This document shows positions 17,645-33,528 of a stretch of DNA of 64,000 nt, in pieces. The notes beneath the pieces were generated by a model. It was not told the origin of the DNA. It saw only the letters and a list, made by a program, of their open reading frames with translations, and searched no databases. Numbering within the stretch: the first letter of the stretch is position 1; the number at the start of each line of letters is the position of its first letter. The stretch is taken from positions 3,515,177 to 3,579,176 of the forward strand of contig NZ_CP054058.1 in assembly GCF_003935895.2 (NCBI RefSeq), in the 5' to 3' direction. The translations under genes and the position numbers were made by a program. This DNA comes from Scandinavium goeteborgense. Lineage in GTDB: Bacteria; Pseudomonadota; Gammaproteobacteria; Enterobacterales; Enterobacteriaceae.

Positions 17645-19519
17645 TTATTGCTGTTGTGCAGCGATGTCGCCCAGCTTGATCTTCGCTTCTTTACGCAGGT
17701 TTGCCATCAGTGCTTCGAAAGCCACCTGGGCGTTGTTCTGGGTGATCCCCTGAACCATCGCTGTCTTCTGTGCTTCCGGCATGGTGCCGTCTTTCACTTC
17801 GTCCAGCGACAGAATAACAACGTTGCCCTGCATGTCAGAACCGACACCGTAGCTCGCTTTGTCTTTCTGCGGCAGTGGCAGGGTGAACGCGGTCTGGCTC
17901 AGCGGATCCTGACCAGTACGGCTCAGAGTCTTCGCTTCACCAAAGCTCAGGTTCGCCGCTTTCATCACGTCGTCGCCCTTACCTGCTTTCAGGTCAGCCA
18001 GCAGTTTCTCTGCGGTGATGTTCGCCTGCTGCACCGCTTTGGTGTGCTTGACGATGTCCGTCACCTGCGCTTTCACTTCCGCCAGAGGTTTGACCGCTTC
18101 AGCTTTATGCTCGCTAATACGCAGCACGAACGCACGGTCGCCATCGACGGTGATGATGTCAGAGTTACTACCCGGGGTGCCGTTTTGACCCACCAGACCG
18201 CCGTTAAAGATAGCTTCAGATACCGGTTTGAAATTCAGCTCAGCTGGCAGATTGTCGTGACCAAACCAGCCAGTCTCAACCGCTTTCACACCGGAAACCT
18301 GCTCTGCACCCGCCAGGGATTCGTTATCGTTGCTTGCCGCATCGCTCACTTTCTGCTGCAGAGCATAGAAAGCGTCCAGTGCTTTTTCCTGCTTCACTTT
18401 CGCTGCGATATCGTCATGAACTTCGGCCAGCGGCTTAATTTTCGCTGACTGAACGTCATCAAGACGCGCGACCAGGAAGCCGACGGAAGATTTGATCACA
18501 CCTGACAGCTGACCTTTATCTTTCAGACCCGCATTTTTCAGCTCGTCCGGCGTAGTAGACGCTTCCAGCCAGCCCATGTCGCCGCCATTTTTGGCAGAGA
18601 TAATGTCGGTGGATTTCGCTTTCGCCACGTCAGCAAAGTTCGCGCCTTTGTTGATTTCATCCAGCGCCGCTTTTGCATCTGCTTCGGTTTTGGTCTGAAT
18701 CACGCTGTAGCGTACGCGCTGCGGCTGAGTGTACTGATCCTGGTGCTGATCGTAGTAAGACTGGATGTCGTTGTCGGATGCGGTTTCCTGCATCGCCGCG
18801 GCGTCCAGCTTGATGTAGCTCACGCGGAACTGCTCCGGCGCAACAAATTCATTCTTGTGCTGCTCGTAGTAGCTGGTGATTTCCTGATCGCTCACCAGCT
18901 GCTTCGCCGCCAGGGCATTCACATCAAGGGTAGCTTCGCGTACGACACGCTGCTGGGAAACCAGAGAAGCCAGCTCGTCCGTTTCGCCCGGAAGCATGAA
19001 CTCGGAACCGACGATGGCGTTGATCAGCTGTTGAGTTACCAGCTGGTTACGCAGCGCCTGCGCGTACTGGTCAGTCGTCATGCCCATCTGGCCGACGATA
19101 CCGCTGAAACGCTGGTTATCGAATTTGCCATTCGCCTGGAACGCCTGAGTTTCGAAAATCGCCTGTTTCACCTGCGCATCGCTGATGCCAAGGTTCAGGT
19201 GTTTCGCATACTGGTCGAGAAGGGATTCGTCGATAAGACGGTTGAGCACCTGCTGACGCATGGTTTTCATGTAGTTTTCGTTGGAAGCCAGTTCAGAGAA
19301 CTGATCGCCCAACTGCTGCTGCATGCGATTTCGCTCGCTGGCAACGGCATTTTCATATTGTGCGCGGCCTATTTCCTGGCCATTCACTTTCGCGGCGTAT
19401 TCTTTGGTTCCGCCAATCAGGTAGCTGCTCACGCCGGTCAAAATGAACGACACGATAATGATACCGAAAATAATCTTGAGCACGACACTATTGGCTGCCG
19501 TACGTAAGGAGTCCATCAT
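17645..19519 (-). CDS. ppiD: Periplasmic folding chaperone PpiD (SurA-like parvulin)
   Basis: From the ATG at 19519 the product has 624 residues. One N-terminal membrane anchor (VVLKIIFGIIIVSFILTGVS, about 12-34) is followed by a SurA_N-like region and a parvulin domain near 265-355 (VRYSVIQTKTEADAKAALDE, GGDMGWLEASTTPDEL). A long C-terminal chaperone segment completes it. It is anchored in the inner membrane near SecYEG and helps proteins leave the translocon. Its parvulin domain is thought to lack isomerase activity. The MMDSL start matches the family; a longer form would precede the anchor. Confidence 0.97.
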   Translation of the reverse strand: MMDSLRTAANSVVLKIIFGIIIVSFILTGVSSYLIGGTKEYAAKVNGQEIGRAQYENAVASERNRMQQQLGDQFSELASNENYMKTMRQQVLNRLIDESLLDQYAKHLNLGISDAQVKQAIFETQAFQANGKFDNQRFSGIVGQMGMTTDQYAQALRNQLVTQQLINAIVGSEFMLPGETDELASLVSQQRVVREATLDVNALAAKQLVSDQEITSYYEQHKNEFVAPEQFRVSYIKLDAAAMQETASDNDIQSYYDQHQDQYTQPQRVRYSVIQTKTEADAKAALDEINKGANFADVAKAKSTDIISAKNGGDMGWLEASTTPDELKNAGLKDKGQLSGVIKSSVGFLVARLDDVQSAKIKPLAEVHDDIAAKVKQEKALDAFYALQQKVSDAASNDNESLAGAEQVSGVKAVETGWFGHDNLPAELNFKPVSEAIFNGGLVGQNGTPGSNSDIITVDGDRAFVLRISEHKAEAVKPLAEVKAQVTDIVKHTKAVQQANITAEKLLADLKAGKGDDVMKAANLSFGEAKTLSRTGQDPLSQTAFTLPLPQKDKASYGVGSDMQGNVVILSLDEVKDGTMPEAQKTAMVQGITQNNAQVAFEALMANLRKEAKIKLGDIAAQQQ

Positions 19520-19666
19520 GGTGTAACAACGCTCCGCTGTAGGTGACTGTATCCTCGCACAGCATACCATGAGAGCGGCTGCGCGTGAGGGCGTATTTTG
19601 ACAAGAAACGAGGGTTATTGTCAGCCCACAACTCGCCTAAAGTCGCATAAAGTCAGGCTAAAGAAA

Positions 19667-19694
19667 CAAAAAAGGCACATCTGATGATGCGCCC
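19667..19694 (-). terminator. Terminator of hupB
   Basis: On the minus strand GGGCGCATC and GATGTGCCT pair around a short loop and are followed by TTTTTG. It begins 36 bases after hupB. Confidence 0.8.
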
Positions 19695-19729
19695 TTGTAC
19701 TTTGTCACATTCCCTGAACGGGAAAGCGA

Positions 19730-20002
19730 TCAGTTTACCGCGTCTTTCAGTGCTTTACCTGCACGGAAACCTGGCACTTTGGCAGCAGCGATGGTGATCT
19801 CTTTACCTGTTTGCGGGTTGCGACCAGTACGGGCAGCACGCTCTTTAACAGCAAAAGTACCAAAACCAACCAGTGCAACGTCATCCCCGGACTGCAGAGA
19901 CTCGGTAACGGAAGCGATTAAAGCGTCTAACGCACGTCCAGCAGCAGCTTTAGAGATATCCGCACCTGCAGCAATTTTGTCAATCAGTTGAGATTTATTC
20001 AC
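19730..20002 (-). CDS. hupB: Nucleoid protein HU, beta subunit
   Basis: The 90-residue product starts [20 protein letters not shown] and carries the DNA-binding arm signature [20 protein letters not shown]. It forms HU alpha-beta heterodimers or homodimers that bend and coat chromosomal DNA. It has its own terminator and a 210-base gap to lon, so it is probably transcribed separately. It is nearly identical to the Escherichia coli protein. Confidence 0.98.
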   Translation of the reverse strand: MNKSQLIDKIAAGADISKAAAGRALDALIASVTESLQSGDDVALVGFGTFAVKERAARTGRNPQTGKEITIAAAKVPGFRAGKALKDAVN

Positions 20003-20142
20003 TATTCTCTTCCTCTCTTTATAATTTATATCGCACTGGAATCCTTCGCAATGCGACGGCGCAGCAGTTATATCAGGAGTGTCATGCCCTTACAACACCC
20101 GTTGTATATGACATACCCAACCAGCAATCTAAATTAGCTATA

Positions 20143-20181
20143 CAAAAAAAGGCTGGCAAGTGCGATTTCACCTACCAGCCC
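20143..20181 (-). terminator. Terminator of lon
   Basis: GGCTGG (minus strand, 20180-20175) pairs with CCAGCC (20156-20151), followed by a run of seven Ts. It starts 32 bases after the lon stop. Confidence 0.85.
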
Positions 20182-20212
20182 CGTTTTTATTAGCGCTATT
20201 TGCGCGACGTCA

Positions 20213-22567
20213 CTATTTTACGGTCTCTACCTGCATGCCATACGGCGCATTTTGCAGTGCAAGGGCCAGAACTTCTTCAATCCGCTTAACAGGATGGATA
20301 TCCAGATCGGCGATCACGTTATCAGGAATTTCTTCCAGATCGCGTTTATTTTCATCTGGGATCAGAACTGTCTTAATGCCACCGCGGTGGGCCGCCAACA
20401 GTTTTTCCTTCAGACCGCCGATAGGCAGAACCTGGCCACGGAGCGTGATTTCACCGGTCATCGCCACATCAGCGCGAACCGGGTTGCCGGTCAGACACGA
20501 CACCAGCGCGGTACACATTGCGATACCGGCACTTGGACCGTCTTTCGGGGTTGCCCCTTCCGGTACGTGCACGTGAATGTCGCGTTTTTCGTAGAAGTCG
20601 CCGTTAATACCCAGCTTCTCTGCACGAGCACGCACGACGGTCAGCGCTGCCTGAATGGATTCCTGCATCACTTCACCCAGCGAGCCGGTATAGGTCAGTT
20701 TGCCTTTACCTGGAACGCACGCGGTTTCGATGGTCAACAGGTCGCCACCCACTTCGGTCCACGCCAGGCCAGTCACCTGACCGACACGGTTTTCGCTGTC
20801 GGCACGGCCAAAGTCAAAGCGCTGCACGCCGAGATAGTCATGCAGGTTTTCACCATTGATATCAATGTGCTTGAGCGTTTTGTCCAGCAGCAGCTGTTTC
20901 ACCGCTTTACGGCACAGTTTGGAGATTTCACGCTCCAGACTACGCACGCCCGCTTCACGAGTGTAGTAGCGAATGATGCTGACAATCGCACTGTCATCGA
21001 CCGTAATTTCGCTCGGCTTTAACGCGTTTCGCTCAATCTGCTTCGACAGCAAATGACGTTTCGCGATGTTCAGCTTCTCGTCTTCGGTGTAACCGGACAG
21101 ACGAATCACTTCCATACGATCCAGCAGTGGAGCCGGAATGTTCATGGAGTTAGAGGTCGCCACAAACATCACATCGCTGAGGTCGTAATCGACTTCGAGA
21201 TAGTGATCGTTGAACGCTACGTTCTGTTCTGGATCAAGAACTTCCAGCAGAGCTGACGCCGGATCGCCACGCATATCGGACGACATTTTGTCGATTTCAT
21301 CCAGCAGGAATAATGGGTTTTTAACGCCCACTTTCGCCATTTTCTGGATAAGTTTACCCGGCATGGAACCGATGTAAGTCCGACGGTGACCGCGAATTTC
21401 TGCTTCGTCACGCACGCCGCCCAGCGCCATACGGATGTACTTACGCCCGGTCGCTTTCGCGATGGACTGACCCAGAGACGTTTTACCTACCCCTGGTGGT
21501 CCAACCAGACACAGAATTGGGCCTTTGAGTTTGTTCACGCGGCTCTGGACTGCGAGATACTCGAGGATGCGATCTTTCACGCGTTCCAGACCGTAATGGT
21601 CGGTATCGAGAACCTCCTGCGCCTGACGCAGGTCCTTTTTAACTTTGCTGCGGGCAGTCCATGGAACCTGCACCATCCAGTCAATGTAGCCACGAACGAC
21701 AGTCGCTTCCGCAGACATCGGCGACATCATTTTCAGCTTCTGCAGCTCGGCTTCGGTCTTCTCTTTTGCCTCTTTCGGCATTTTAGAGGCGTCAATTTTA
21801 CGCTTCAGGGCTTCATTTTCGTCCGGCGCATCGTCCATCTCGCCGAGTTCTTTCTGAATGGCTTTCATTTGCTCGTTCAGATAGTACTCGCGCTGGGATT
21901 TCTCCATCTGCTTTTTGACGCGGTTGCGAATGCGTTTCTCAACCTGCAGCAGATCGATTTCCGATTCCATCATCGCCATCAGGTATTCCAGACGCTCGTT
22001 GATGTCGGACATTTCCAGCACTGACTGTTTATCAGTCAGCTTCAGCGGCATGTGCGCTGCGATGGTGTCCGCCAGACGTGCAGGATCGTCGATGCTGTTC
22101 AGCGACGTCAGCACTTCTGGTGGGATTTTCTTGTTGAGCTTGATATAGCCTTCAAACTGGCTAATGGCAGTGCGTACCAGCACTTCCTGCTCGCGCTCGT
22201 CGATTGCCGGAGACTCAAGGTACTCCGCTTTCGCCGAGAAATGCTCGCCGTCGTCAGACAGCGCGGAAATACGCGCACGCTGCAAGCCTTCAACCAGTAC
22301 TTTGACGGTGCCGTCAGGCAGCTTCAGCATCTGCAAAATAGAGGCCACGGTCCCGACGGTGAAAAGATCGTTTACACCCGGCTCATCCGTTGAAGCGTCT
22401 TTCTGAGCAACCAGCATGATTTTTTTATCATGGTCCATGGCCGCTTCGAGACAACGGATAGATTTTTCCCGCCCTACAAATAAGGGAATGACCATGTGCG
22501 GATAAACCACCACATCGCGCAACGGCAATACGGGGATTTCAATGCGTTCAGAACGCTCAGGATTCAT
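20213..22567 (-). CDS. lon: ATP-dependent protease Lon
   Basis: The 784-residue product equals the Escherichia coli length. The N-terminal substrate-binding domain starts [20 protein letters not shown]. The AAA module has Walker [11 protein letters not shown] near residue 356 and Walker [10 protein letters not shown], and the C-terminal protease domain has the Ser-Lys dyad in [11 protein letters not shown] (Ser679) and [10 protein letters not shown] (Lys722). It degrades misfolded proteins and regulators such as SulA, RcsA and antitoxins. A heat-shock promoter lies upstream. The ATG at 22567 follows AGAGAGAGCTCT, as in Escherichia coli. Confidence 0.99.
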   Translation of the reverse strand: MNPERSERIEIPVLPLRDVVVYPHMVIPLFVGREKSIRCLEAAMDHDKKIMLVAQKDASTDEPGVNDLFTVGTVASILQMLKLPDGTVKVLVEGLQRARISALSDDGEHFSAKAEYLESPAIDEREQEVLVRTAISQFEGYIKLNKKIPPEVLTSLNSIDDPARLADTIAAHMPLKLTDKQSVLEMSDINERLEYLMAMMESEIDLLQVEKRIRNRVKKQMEKSQREYYLNEQMKAIQKELGEMDDAPDENEALKRKIDASKMPKEAKEKTEAELQKLKMMSPMSAEATVVRGYIDWMVQVPWTARSKVKKDLRQAQEVLDTDHYGLERVKDRILEYLAVQSRVNKLKGPILCLVGPPGVGKTSLGQSIAKATGRKYIRMALGGVRDEAEIRGHRRTYIGSMPGKLIQKMAKVGVKNPLFLLDEIDKMSSDMRGDPASALLEVLDPEQNVAFNDHYLEVDYDLSDVMFVATSNSMNIPAPLLDRMEVIRLSGYTEDEKLNIAKRHLLSKQIERNALKPSEITVDDSAIVSIIRYYTREAGVRSLEREISKLCRKAVKQLLLDKTLKHIDINGENLHDYLGVQRFDFGRADSENRVGQVTGLAWTEVGGDLLTIETACVPGKGKLTYTGSLGEVMQESIQAALTVVRARAEKLGINGDFYEKRDIHVHVPEGATPKDGPSAGIAMCTALVSCLTGNPVRADVAMTGEITLRGQVLPIGGLKEKLLAAHRGGIKTVLIPDENKRDLEEIPDNVIADLDIHPVKRIEEVLALALQNAPYGMQVETVK

Positions 22568-22647
22568 AGAGCTCTCTCTTAGTTTAATTTCCGCCAGGTA
22601 GTCAATGGCGTCACTGTGCTTCACGCCACCGTTAACATGTAATCCAG

Positions 22648-22677
22648 TATATGGGGATGTTTCCCACACATTCAACG
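22648..22677 (-). promoter_or_regulatory. Heat-shock (sigma-32) promoter of lon
   Basis: On the minus strand GTTGAATG is followed, after GTGGGAAACAT, by CCCCATATA, fitting sigma-32 -35 and -10 elements. The block is close to the mapped Escherichia coli lon promoter in sequence and distance, about 80 bases from the ATG. Confidence 0.85.
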
Positions 22678-22696
22678 GGAGGAATACAGGAAAAGT

Positions 22697-22723
22697 AAAA
22701 GGGGGATAAAATATCCCCCTTTT
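22697..22723 (-). terminator. Terminator of clpX
   Basis: AAAAGGGGGAT and ATCCCCCTTTT form an 11-base perfect stem around a five-base loop, 28 bases past the clpX stop. It is symmetric and could work on both strands. Confidence 0.85.
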
Positions 22724-22750
22724 GGTTAACTGACTGAGTGAATTGGTGAA

Positions 22751-24025
<1,275 letters not shown>

Positions 24026-24131
24026 GAGTCCAAACCTCTTTCTAAGTTCTTTGTGCCGCACATGACGACGCAAATGCCAGTCTTAACGGAATGCCGCCCT
24101 AAACAGTATAGCGGCACTCGACGCAGTGGCA

Positions 24132-24755
24132 TTATTTACGATGGGTCAAAATGGAGTCGACCAGGCCATACTCTACTGCTTCAGACGCAGCGAGGAAGCG
24201 GTCGCGCTCGGTGTCGCGCTCAATCTGCTCAAGAGATTGACCCGTGTGTTGCGCCATAAGTTCATTCATGCGCGCTTTAACTTTCAGGATTTCGCGGGCG
24301 TGGATTTCGATATCCGTCGCCTGGCCCTGATAGCCGCCCAGCGGCTGGTGAATCATAACGCGGGAGTTCGGCAGGCAGAAACGCTTGCCCTTCGCTCCAG
24401 CAGTCAACAGGAATGCACCCATTGAACACGCCTGCCCCATACAAATGGTGCTGACGTCTGGCTTAATGAACTGCATGGTGTCGTAGATGGACATCCCTGC
24501 AGTGATGACGCCGCCTGGGGAGTTGATGTACAGGTAAATGTCTTTTTCCGGGTTTTCCGCTTCCAGAAACAGCATCTGCGCTACGATCAGGTTCGCCATG
24601 TGGTCTTCCACTTGGCCGGTCAGAAAGATAACGCGCTCCTTGAGCAGACGGGAGTAGATATCAAAAGAACGTTCACCGCGTGAGGTCTGTTCGATGACCA
24701 TTGGCACCAGGGCCATATGGGGTGCAAAGTTATCTCGTTCGCCACTGTATGACAT
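24132..24755 (-). CDS. clpP: ClpP protease subunit
   Basis: The 207-residue product starts [20 protein letters not shown], so the short autocatalytically removed propeptide before ALVPMV is conserved. The catalytic Ser is in [11 protein letters not shown], the His in VMIHQPLGG and the Asp near residue 185 in ERDTERDRF. It forms the 14-subunit degradation chamber for ClpX and ClpA. A sigma-32-type promoter lies about 95 bases upstream. Confidence 0.99.
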   Translation of the reverse strand: MSYSGERDNFAPHMALVPMVIEQTSRGERSFDIYSRLLKERVIFLTGQVEDHMANLIVAQMLFLEAENPEKDIYLYINSPGGVITAGMSIYDTMQFIKPDVSTICMGQACSMGAFLLTAGAKGKRFCLPNSRVMIHQPLGGYQGQATDIEIHAREILKVKARMNELMAQHTGQSLEQIERDTERDRFLAASEAVEYGLVDSILTHRK

Positions 24756-24847
24756 GTCCGTCTCCTGGATAAAAAGTGAAAATACCTGCTGTACTGATTG
24801 TAACCTTGCGGACGGATCATCAGCCAGTCAATCTACTGCTTCCCCTT

Positions 24848-24876
24848 TTATGGGGGTGGCACTGCCCTATTTCAAG
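24848..24876 (-). promoter_or_regulatory. Heat-shock (sigma-32) promoter of clpPX
   Basis: The minus strand reads CTTGAAA, then 14 bases, then CCCCATAAA, an almost exact match to the sigma-32 consensus. It lies 95-121 bases upstream of clpP. Confidence 0.88.
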
Positions 24877-24948
24877 CATAACAATATTTTGCTGTAACGC
24901 TAACACCGAAACCGCGTTTTGGCACGTATCGTCATCTATTACAGTGAT

Positions 24949-24982
24949 AAAAAAAACCCGCTACCAGAGGCAACGGGTTTTT
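24949..24982 (-). terminator. Terminator of tig
   Basis: AAAAACCCG and CGGGTTTTT pair around TTGCCTCTGGTAG on the minus strand, followed by more Ts. It starts 31 bases past the tig stop. Confidence 0.85.
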
Positions 24983-25012
24983 CGCTCAAACTTTAAACCG
25001 TGAGGGCGTTAA

Positions 25013-26320
<1,308 letters not shown>

Positions 26321-26570
26321 TCAAAAAAATCACAGTGCTCGGTCAACTCTGGAAGCACGTATCGATGGCTTCGCTGAACCGGGATGTTCTCTTCAATGCA
26401 GAATACAATCCCTGTTGCCAGAATCATCCCGAAGACATTCCGAAAATAAGACGCAGCATTATAGCGGCATCACTGTAGTGAGTCGAGAACGGTAATGCCG
26501 CTTGGATGCGCCATTTTTCACAGTTTTGAGGTGATTTTGACCCAAAAAATGCGTTACCCGCTCAAAATTC

Positions 26571-26602
26571 AAGCAAAACAAAACGGCCCGCAGGCCGTTT
26601 CT
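26571..26602 (-). terminator. Terminator of bolA
   Basis: AAACGGCC and GGCCGTTT flank a TGCG loop on the minus strand, followed by TGTTTTGCTT. It starts 56 bases past bolA. Confidence 0.8.
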
Positions 26603-26657
26603 CATTTAATCTGTACGCAACATACTGGAAAAGTTCCGGCAGTTGCAAATGCGAATT

Positions 26658-26975
26658 TTACGCGATACTGCCCGCGCCGCGACAAGGTGGGGATGCAAAG
26701 ACGGTATCTTGCAGCCCTTCCCACTCTTTCACGGTGTAGGTATGCAACGCCAGCGCATGCACGGTTGTGGACAATTCAGCAGTCAAAGTGCCATAAATCA
26801 TGCGGTGACGGTTAAGAAAACGTTCTCCGGCAAAGCGATCGCTGACCAGCACCACTTTAAAGTGACTTTCGGAGCCGGCCGGGACATTGTGGCGATAACT
26901 TTCGTCCACCACTTCGAGGAATAAGGGTTCAAACGCTGCCCTCAATTTATCTTCTATCTGTTCACGTATCATCAT
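26658..26975 (-). CDS. bolA: BolA morphogene / stress regulator
   Basis: The 105-residue product is close to identical to Escherichia coli BolA ([60 protein letters not shown]). The class II KH-like fold includes the invariant His of the HALALHTYT segment, which helps ligate a [2Fe-2S] cluster with monothiol glutaredoxin. BolA alters cell shape, biofilm and flagellar genes in stationary phase. It diverges from yajG-ampG. Confidence 0.98.
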   Translation of the reverse strand: MMIREQIEDKLRAAFEPLFLEVVDESYRHNVPAGSESHFKVVLVSDRFAGERFLNRHRMIYGTLTAELSTTVHALALHTYTVKEWEGLQDTVFASPPCRGAGSIA

Positions 26976-27280
26976 GAATTTACTCCTCCGACAACGCTGA
27001 GATGCCGCCCTTCCCTTTAAATGTTAGCCGCTTTTACCGTTTCCATTACATCAAGACAACAAAAATTTAGCTTCCGTCTGTATTTCTCAGTCAAATGGAT
27101 GAACTTTGGGCCCTCGCGTAAACGAATAATCTCAAAAAAGAGGTCGAAATCGGACTTGCGTTCAGAAAACACTCAACACGATGAATTTACATGCGTTGAC
27201 CACTTCCCCTTGCCGTTGGCGATGTTATGATGGCGGGAATTTTTCGCCCGTTGAACAACAGTGACGCTGAGAGTCTTACT
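26976..27280. other. bolA-yajG divergent intergenic region (305 bases)
   Basis: No coding sequence is supported here. By position it must hold the bolA promoter (left half) and the yajG-ampG promoter (right half). I could not assign individual -10/-35 boxes with confidence. No repeat element or RNA gene is seen. Confidence 0.6.
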
Positions 27281-27859
27281 ATGTTAAAAAAAATCCTCTT
27301 CCCGTTGGTTGCGATGTTTATGCTGGCCGGTTGTGCCAAACCGCAAACGACTATTGATGTAGCACCAAAAATCACCCTGCCTTCACAGGATCCAAGCCTG
27401 ATGGGCGTGACTGTCAGCATCAACGGCGCAGACCAGCGTACGGACCAGGCGCTGGCTAAAGTGACCCGTGATAACCAACTGGTCACGCTGACCCCTTCCC
27501 GCGACCTGCGTTTCCTGCTGCAAGAAGTACTTGAGAAGCAGATGACCGCGCGCGGTTATATGATTGGACCGAACGGTGCCGTCGATCTGCAGATCATCGT
27601 TAACAACCTGTATGCAGACGTGTCTCAGGGCAACGTGCGCTACAACATCGCTACCAAAGCTGACATCGCCATTATCGCCACCGCGAAGAATGGCAATAAG
27701 ATGAACAAAAACTATCGCGCAAGCTATCAGGTTGAAGGCGCCTTCACGGCAAACAACCAGAACATTGCTAACGCCGTTAACAGCGTGCTGACGGATACCA
27801 TTTCCGATATGGCGCAGGACACCAGCGTCCACGACTTCATCAAACAGAACGCCCACTAA
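27281..27859 (+). CDS. yajG: Lipoprotein YajG
   Basis: The 192-residue product starts MLKKILFPLVAMFMLAGCAK, with the lipidated cysteine at residue 18 in LAGC. The rest is the YajG domain (ITLPSQDPSLMGVTVSINGA, DLRFLLQEVLEKQMTARGY). Its function is unknown. Homologues nearly always precede ampG, the muropeptide permease, and here only 43 bases separate them, so a joint transcript is likely. The ATG at 27281 is chosen because it begins directly with the signal peptide; an upstream ATG at 27227 would add 18 residues before it. Confidence 0.95.
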   Translation: MLKKILFPLVAMFMLAGCAKPQTTIDVAPKITLPSQDPSLMGVTVSINGADQRTDQALAKVTRDNQLVTLTPSRDLRFLLQEVLEKQMTARGYMIGPNGAVDLQIIVNNLYADVSQGNVRYNIATKADIAIIATAKNGNKMNKNYRASYQVEGAFTANNQNIANAVNSVLTDTISDMAQDTSVHDFIKQNAH

Positions 27860-27902
27860 GTCTTTCTGACCCGGCCCTGCGCCGGGTCAGTTATTTATGC
27901 CC

Positions 27903-29378
27903 ATGTCCAACCAATACTTACGCATTTTCCAGCAGCCTAAATCAGCGATCCTGCTGATACTCGGTTTCGCCTCTGGTTTACCCCTGGCGCTCACGTCCGG
28001 CACGCTTCAGGCGTGGATGACCGTCGAGAACATCGATCTCAAAACTATCGGTTTCTTCTCTCTCGTCGGCCAGGCCTACGTCTTTAAATTCCTGTGGTCG
28101 CCGATGATGGACCGCTACACGCCGCCGTTTTTGGGGCGCCGTCGTGGCTGGCTGCTGACCACGCAGATCCTGTTACTGTTTTCGATTGCGGCGATGGGCT
28201 TCCTTGAACCCACGTCGCAACTGCGCTGGATGGCGGCTCTTGCGGTGGTGATCGCCTTCTGTTCGGCGTCGCAGGACATCGTTTTCGACGCATGGAAAAC
28301 TGACGTTCTGTCGCCAGAAGAGCGCGGCACCGGGGCAGCAATCAGCGTGCTGGGCTATCGCCTGGCGATGCTGGTGTCCGGCGGGCTGGCACTGTGGCTG
28401 GCAGATCAGTGGCTCGGCTGGCAAGCCATGTACTGGCTGATGGCGGCACTGATGATCCCGTGCATCATCGCCACGCTGTTTGCACCTGAACCGAGCGATG
28501 TCATTCCTGCGCCGAAAACTCTGGAACAGGCTGTTGCCGAACCGCTGCGTGATTTTTTTGGCCGTAACAATGCCTGGCTGATCCTGCTGCTGATTGTCCT
28601 TTATAAGCTGGGCGACGCATTCGCGATGAGTCTGACCACCACCTTCCTGATTAGAGGTGTCGGTTTTGATGCGGGCGAAGTTGGCGTGGTGAATAAAACC
28701 CTCGGGCTGTTTGCCACCATTCTCGGCGCACTGTACGGCGGCGTGCTGATGCAGCGTTTATCCCTGTTCCGCGCATTGCTCATTTTCGGCATTTTGCAGG
28801 GCGCATCCAATGCCGGTTACTGGCTGTTGTCGATTACAGACAAAAGCATGTTAACCATGGGCACGGCGGTGTTCTTTGAAAACCTGTGCGGCGGGATGGG
28901 AACAGCGGCATTCGTCGCATTGTTAATGACGCTGTGCAACAAGTCCTTCTCGGCGACGCAGTTTGCGCTGCTCTCTGCCCTTTCGGCGGTGGGTCGCGTC
29001 TATGTCGGCCCGATTGCAGGCTGGTTTGTCGAAGCGCACGGTTGGCCCACGTTTTATCTGTTCTCGGTATTTGCCGCCATTCCAGGTATTTTGCTGCTGA
29101 TGCTGTGTCGGCAAACGCTGGAATACACCTGGCGGAGCGAAAGCTTTATGCCGCGAACAGAATTCAAGAGCATCTATTCCCTCGCCCTGCGGATCCTCGC
29201 CATTGGCTGCCTGATTATCGGTGTCTGGCTGCTGCTGCTTATCATGAACGCGCTTGACCTCACGGCCTTCTCGTTCCTGACGGGCCTGCTGGAAGTGGGG
29301 GTTTTGATTGCCATTTGCGGCATCGTGCTGGGCGGGATCCTCGACGCGCTGGCATTACGCAAAACGCACCTCGTCTGA
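27903..29378 (+). CDS. ampG: Muropeptide permease AmpG
   Basis: The 491-residue product matches the Escherichia coli length. It is a major facilitator protein with about 14 membrane segments. Conserved segments include FASGLPLALTSGTLQAWM near the N-terminus, FGRNNAWLILLLIVLYKLGD and LCNKSFSATQFALLSALSAV. AmpG imports GlcNAc-anhydroMurNAc peptides for wall recycling and supplies the signals for AmpR-controlled AmpC beta-lactamase. The start at 27903 (MSNQYLRIF) fits the family; an ATG two codons earlier is also possible. An ERIC element follows 12 bases after the stop. Confidence 0.98.
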   Translation: MSNQYLRIFQQPKSAILLILGFASGLPLALTSGTLQAWMTVENIDLKTIGFFSLVGQAYVFKFLWSPMMDRYTPPFLGRRRGWLLTTQILLLFSIAAMGFLEPTSQLRWMAALAVVIAFCSASQDIVFDAWKTDVLSPEERGTGAAISVLGYRLAMLVSGGLALWLADQWLGWQAMYWLMAALMIPCIIATLFAPEPSDVIPAPKTLEQAVAEPLRDFFGRNNAWLILLLIVLYKLGDAFAMSLTTTFLIRGVGFDAGEVGVVNKTLGLFATILGALYGGVLMQRLSLFRALLIFGILQGASNAGYWLLSITDKSMLTMGTAVFFENLCGGMGTAAFVALLMTLCNKSFSATQFALLSALSAVGRVYVGPIAGWFVEAHGWPTFYLFSVFAAIPGILLLMLCRQTLEYTWRSESFMPRTEFKSIYSLALRILAIGCLIIGVWLLLLIMNALDLTAFSFLTGLLEVGVLIAICGIVLGGILDALALRKTHLV

Positions 29379-29390
29379 CCCGCAAAATCG

Positions 29391-29516
<126 letters not shown>

Positions 29517-29969
29517 ATTGCCGTTGTAGTTTCTTTCAGTAATAATAACGGTAATAATTCATTCTTTTTTTTCGATTGTTATTTTGTGCGTTATTTAATT
29601 TCGGAAATTACTGACGCTTTTTAAGTTTCGGCATATTTCCTTAACCGATTCAGCTTCCATTCGATTATTTTTTTGTTTTTACGATGTCGTCAACTTGATA
29701 ATAAATTGTTAACTTTTTGTGTTTTTTCCACATTTATTATACCCAATACCAGAGAAACAAATCCATTCCACCTCGTTTCGTTATAAAACTGCGGTAATGC
29801 GCTATCCGCCTGGATTTTAGACACAACCAGCAACATCTGTGACAGGCCCGGCAGAACCCAGTAACACCCGAAAGACACTTCTCCAATCATGTTTACAGTA
29901 ATGTAACCTTCCCGTAAAATGCCCCCACACTTTAAACGCCACCAAATCCCGTGGAATTGAGGTCGTTAC
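29517..29969. promoter_or_regulatory. AT-rich cyoA upstream region
   Basis: No gene is supported in these 453 bases. The stretch is strongly AT-rich up to about 29760, with T-tracts and the sequence AAATTGTTAACTTTTTGTG near 29700-29720, which resembles ArcA-type direct repeats. The cyo operon is repressed by ArcA and Fnr in relatives, so I infer the regulatory sites lie here. The exact promoter was not resolved. GAGGTCG before the ATG is the cyoA ribosome site. Confidence 0.5.
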
Positions 29970-30914
29970 ATGAGACTCAGGAAATACAATAAAAGCTTGG
30001 GATGGTTGTCATTAATCGCCAGCACTGTTTTACTCAGTGGTTGTGATTCTGCGCTACTTGACCCCAAAGGACAGATTGGACTGGAACAACGTTCGCTGAT
30101 ACTGACGGCATTCGGCCTGATGTTAATCGTCGTCATTCCCGCCGTCTTGATGGCCGTTGGTTTCGCCTGGAAATACCGTGCGAGCAACAAAGATGCGAAG
30201 TATAGCCCTAACTGGTCACACTCCAATAAAGTGGAAGCTGTGGTCTGGACGGTGCCTATCCTTATCATCCTGTTCCTCTCCGTGTTGACCTGGAAAACCA
30301 CTCACGCGCTTGAGCCTAGCAAACCGCTGGCCCATGCCGAGAAGCCAATCACTATCGAAGTGATTTCCATGGACTGGAAATGGTTCTTCATTTACCCGGA
30401 GCAGGGCATTGCGACCGTTAACGAAATCGCTTTCCCGGCGAACGTTCCGGTTCAGTTCAAAGTCACCTCCAATTCCGTGATGAACTCGTTCTTTATCCCG
30501 CGTCTGGGTAGCCAGATTTACGCGATGGCCGGTATGCAGACTAACCTGCATCTGATTGCCAACGAAGCGGGCACCTACGACGGTATCTCCGCCAGCTACA
30601 GTGGCAAAGGCTTCTCTGGTATGAAGTTCAAAGCTACTGCAACACCTGATCGCGCTACGTTCGACCAGTGGGTCGCGAAGGTGAAACAGTCTCAGAGCAC
30701 CATGACCGATATGGACGCTTATGAAAAACTGGCAGCGCCGAGCGAGTACAACAAGGTGGAATACTTCTCCAGCGTGAAACCTGATTTGTTTAAAGACGTT
30801 ATTAACAAATACATGGGTCACGGTCACATGGACATGAGCCAACCTGCCGGTGAGCACGCCTCACACGAAGGGATGGAAGGCATGGACATGAGCCACGCGG
30901 AAACCGCTCATTAA
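29970..30914 (+). CDS. cyoA: Cytochrome bo3 ubiquinol oxidase subunit II
   Basis: The 314-residue product is a lipoprotein with signal peptide end LLSGC (lipidated Cys25), two membrane helices (about 45-65 and 88-108) and a periplasmic cupredoxin domain ([40 protein letters not shown]). The copper A ligands of cytochrome c oxidases are missing, as expected of a quinol oxidase. A His/Met-rich tail ([18 protein letters not shown]) ends the protein. It is the first gene of cyoABCDE, 18 bases before cyoB. Confidence 0.99.
   Translation: MRLRKYNKSLGWLSLIASTVLLSGCDSALLDPKGQIGLEQRSLILTAFGLMLIVVIPAVLMAVGFAWKYRASNKDAKYSPNWSHSNKVEAVVWTVPILIILFLSVLTWKTTHALEPSKPLAHAEKPITIEVISMDWKWFFIYPEQGIATVNEIAFPANVPVQFKVTSNSVMNSFFIPRLGSQIYAMAGMQTNLHLIANEAGTYDGISASYSGKGFSGMKFKATATPDRATFDQWVAKVKQSQSTMTDMDAYEKLAAPSEYNKVEYFSSVKPDLFKDVINKYMGHGHMDMSQPAGEHASHEGMEGMDMSHAETAH

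Positions 30915-33527
<2,613 letters not shown>

Positions 33528-33528
<1 letters not shown>

Noticed and set aside
22568-22750. Possible small RNA SraA between clpX and lon
   Set aside because: The gap is accounted for by the clpX terminator and the lon heat-shock promoter; I could not recognise the small RNA sequence with confidence.
29970-30914. CyoA as a cytochrome c oxidase subunit II
   Set aside because: The copper A ligands are missing and the operon context (cyoABCDE) is that of a quinol oxidase.
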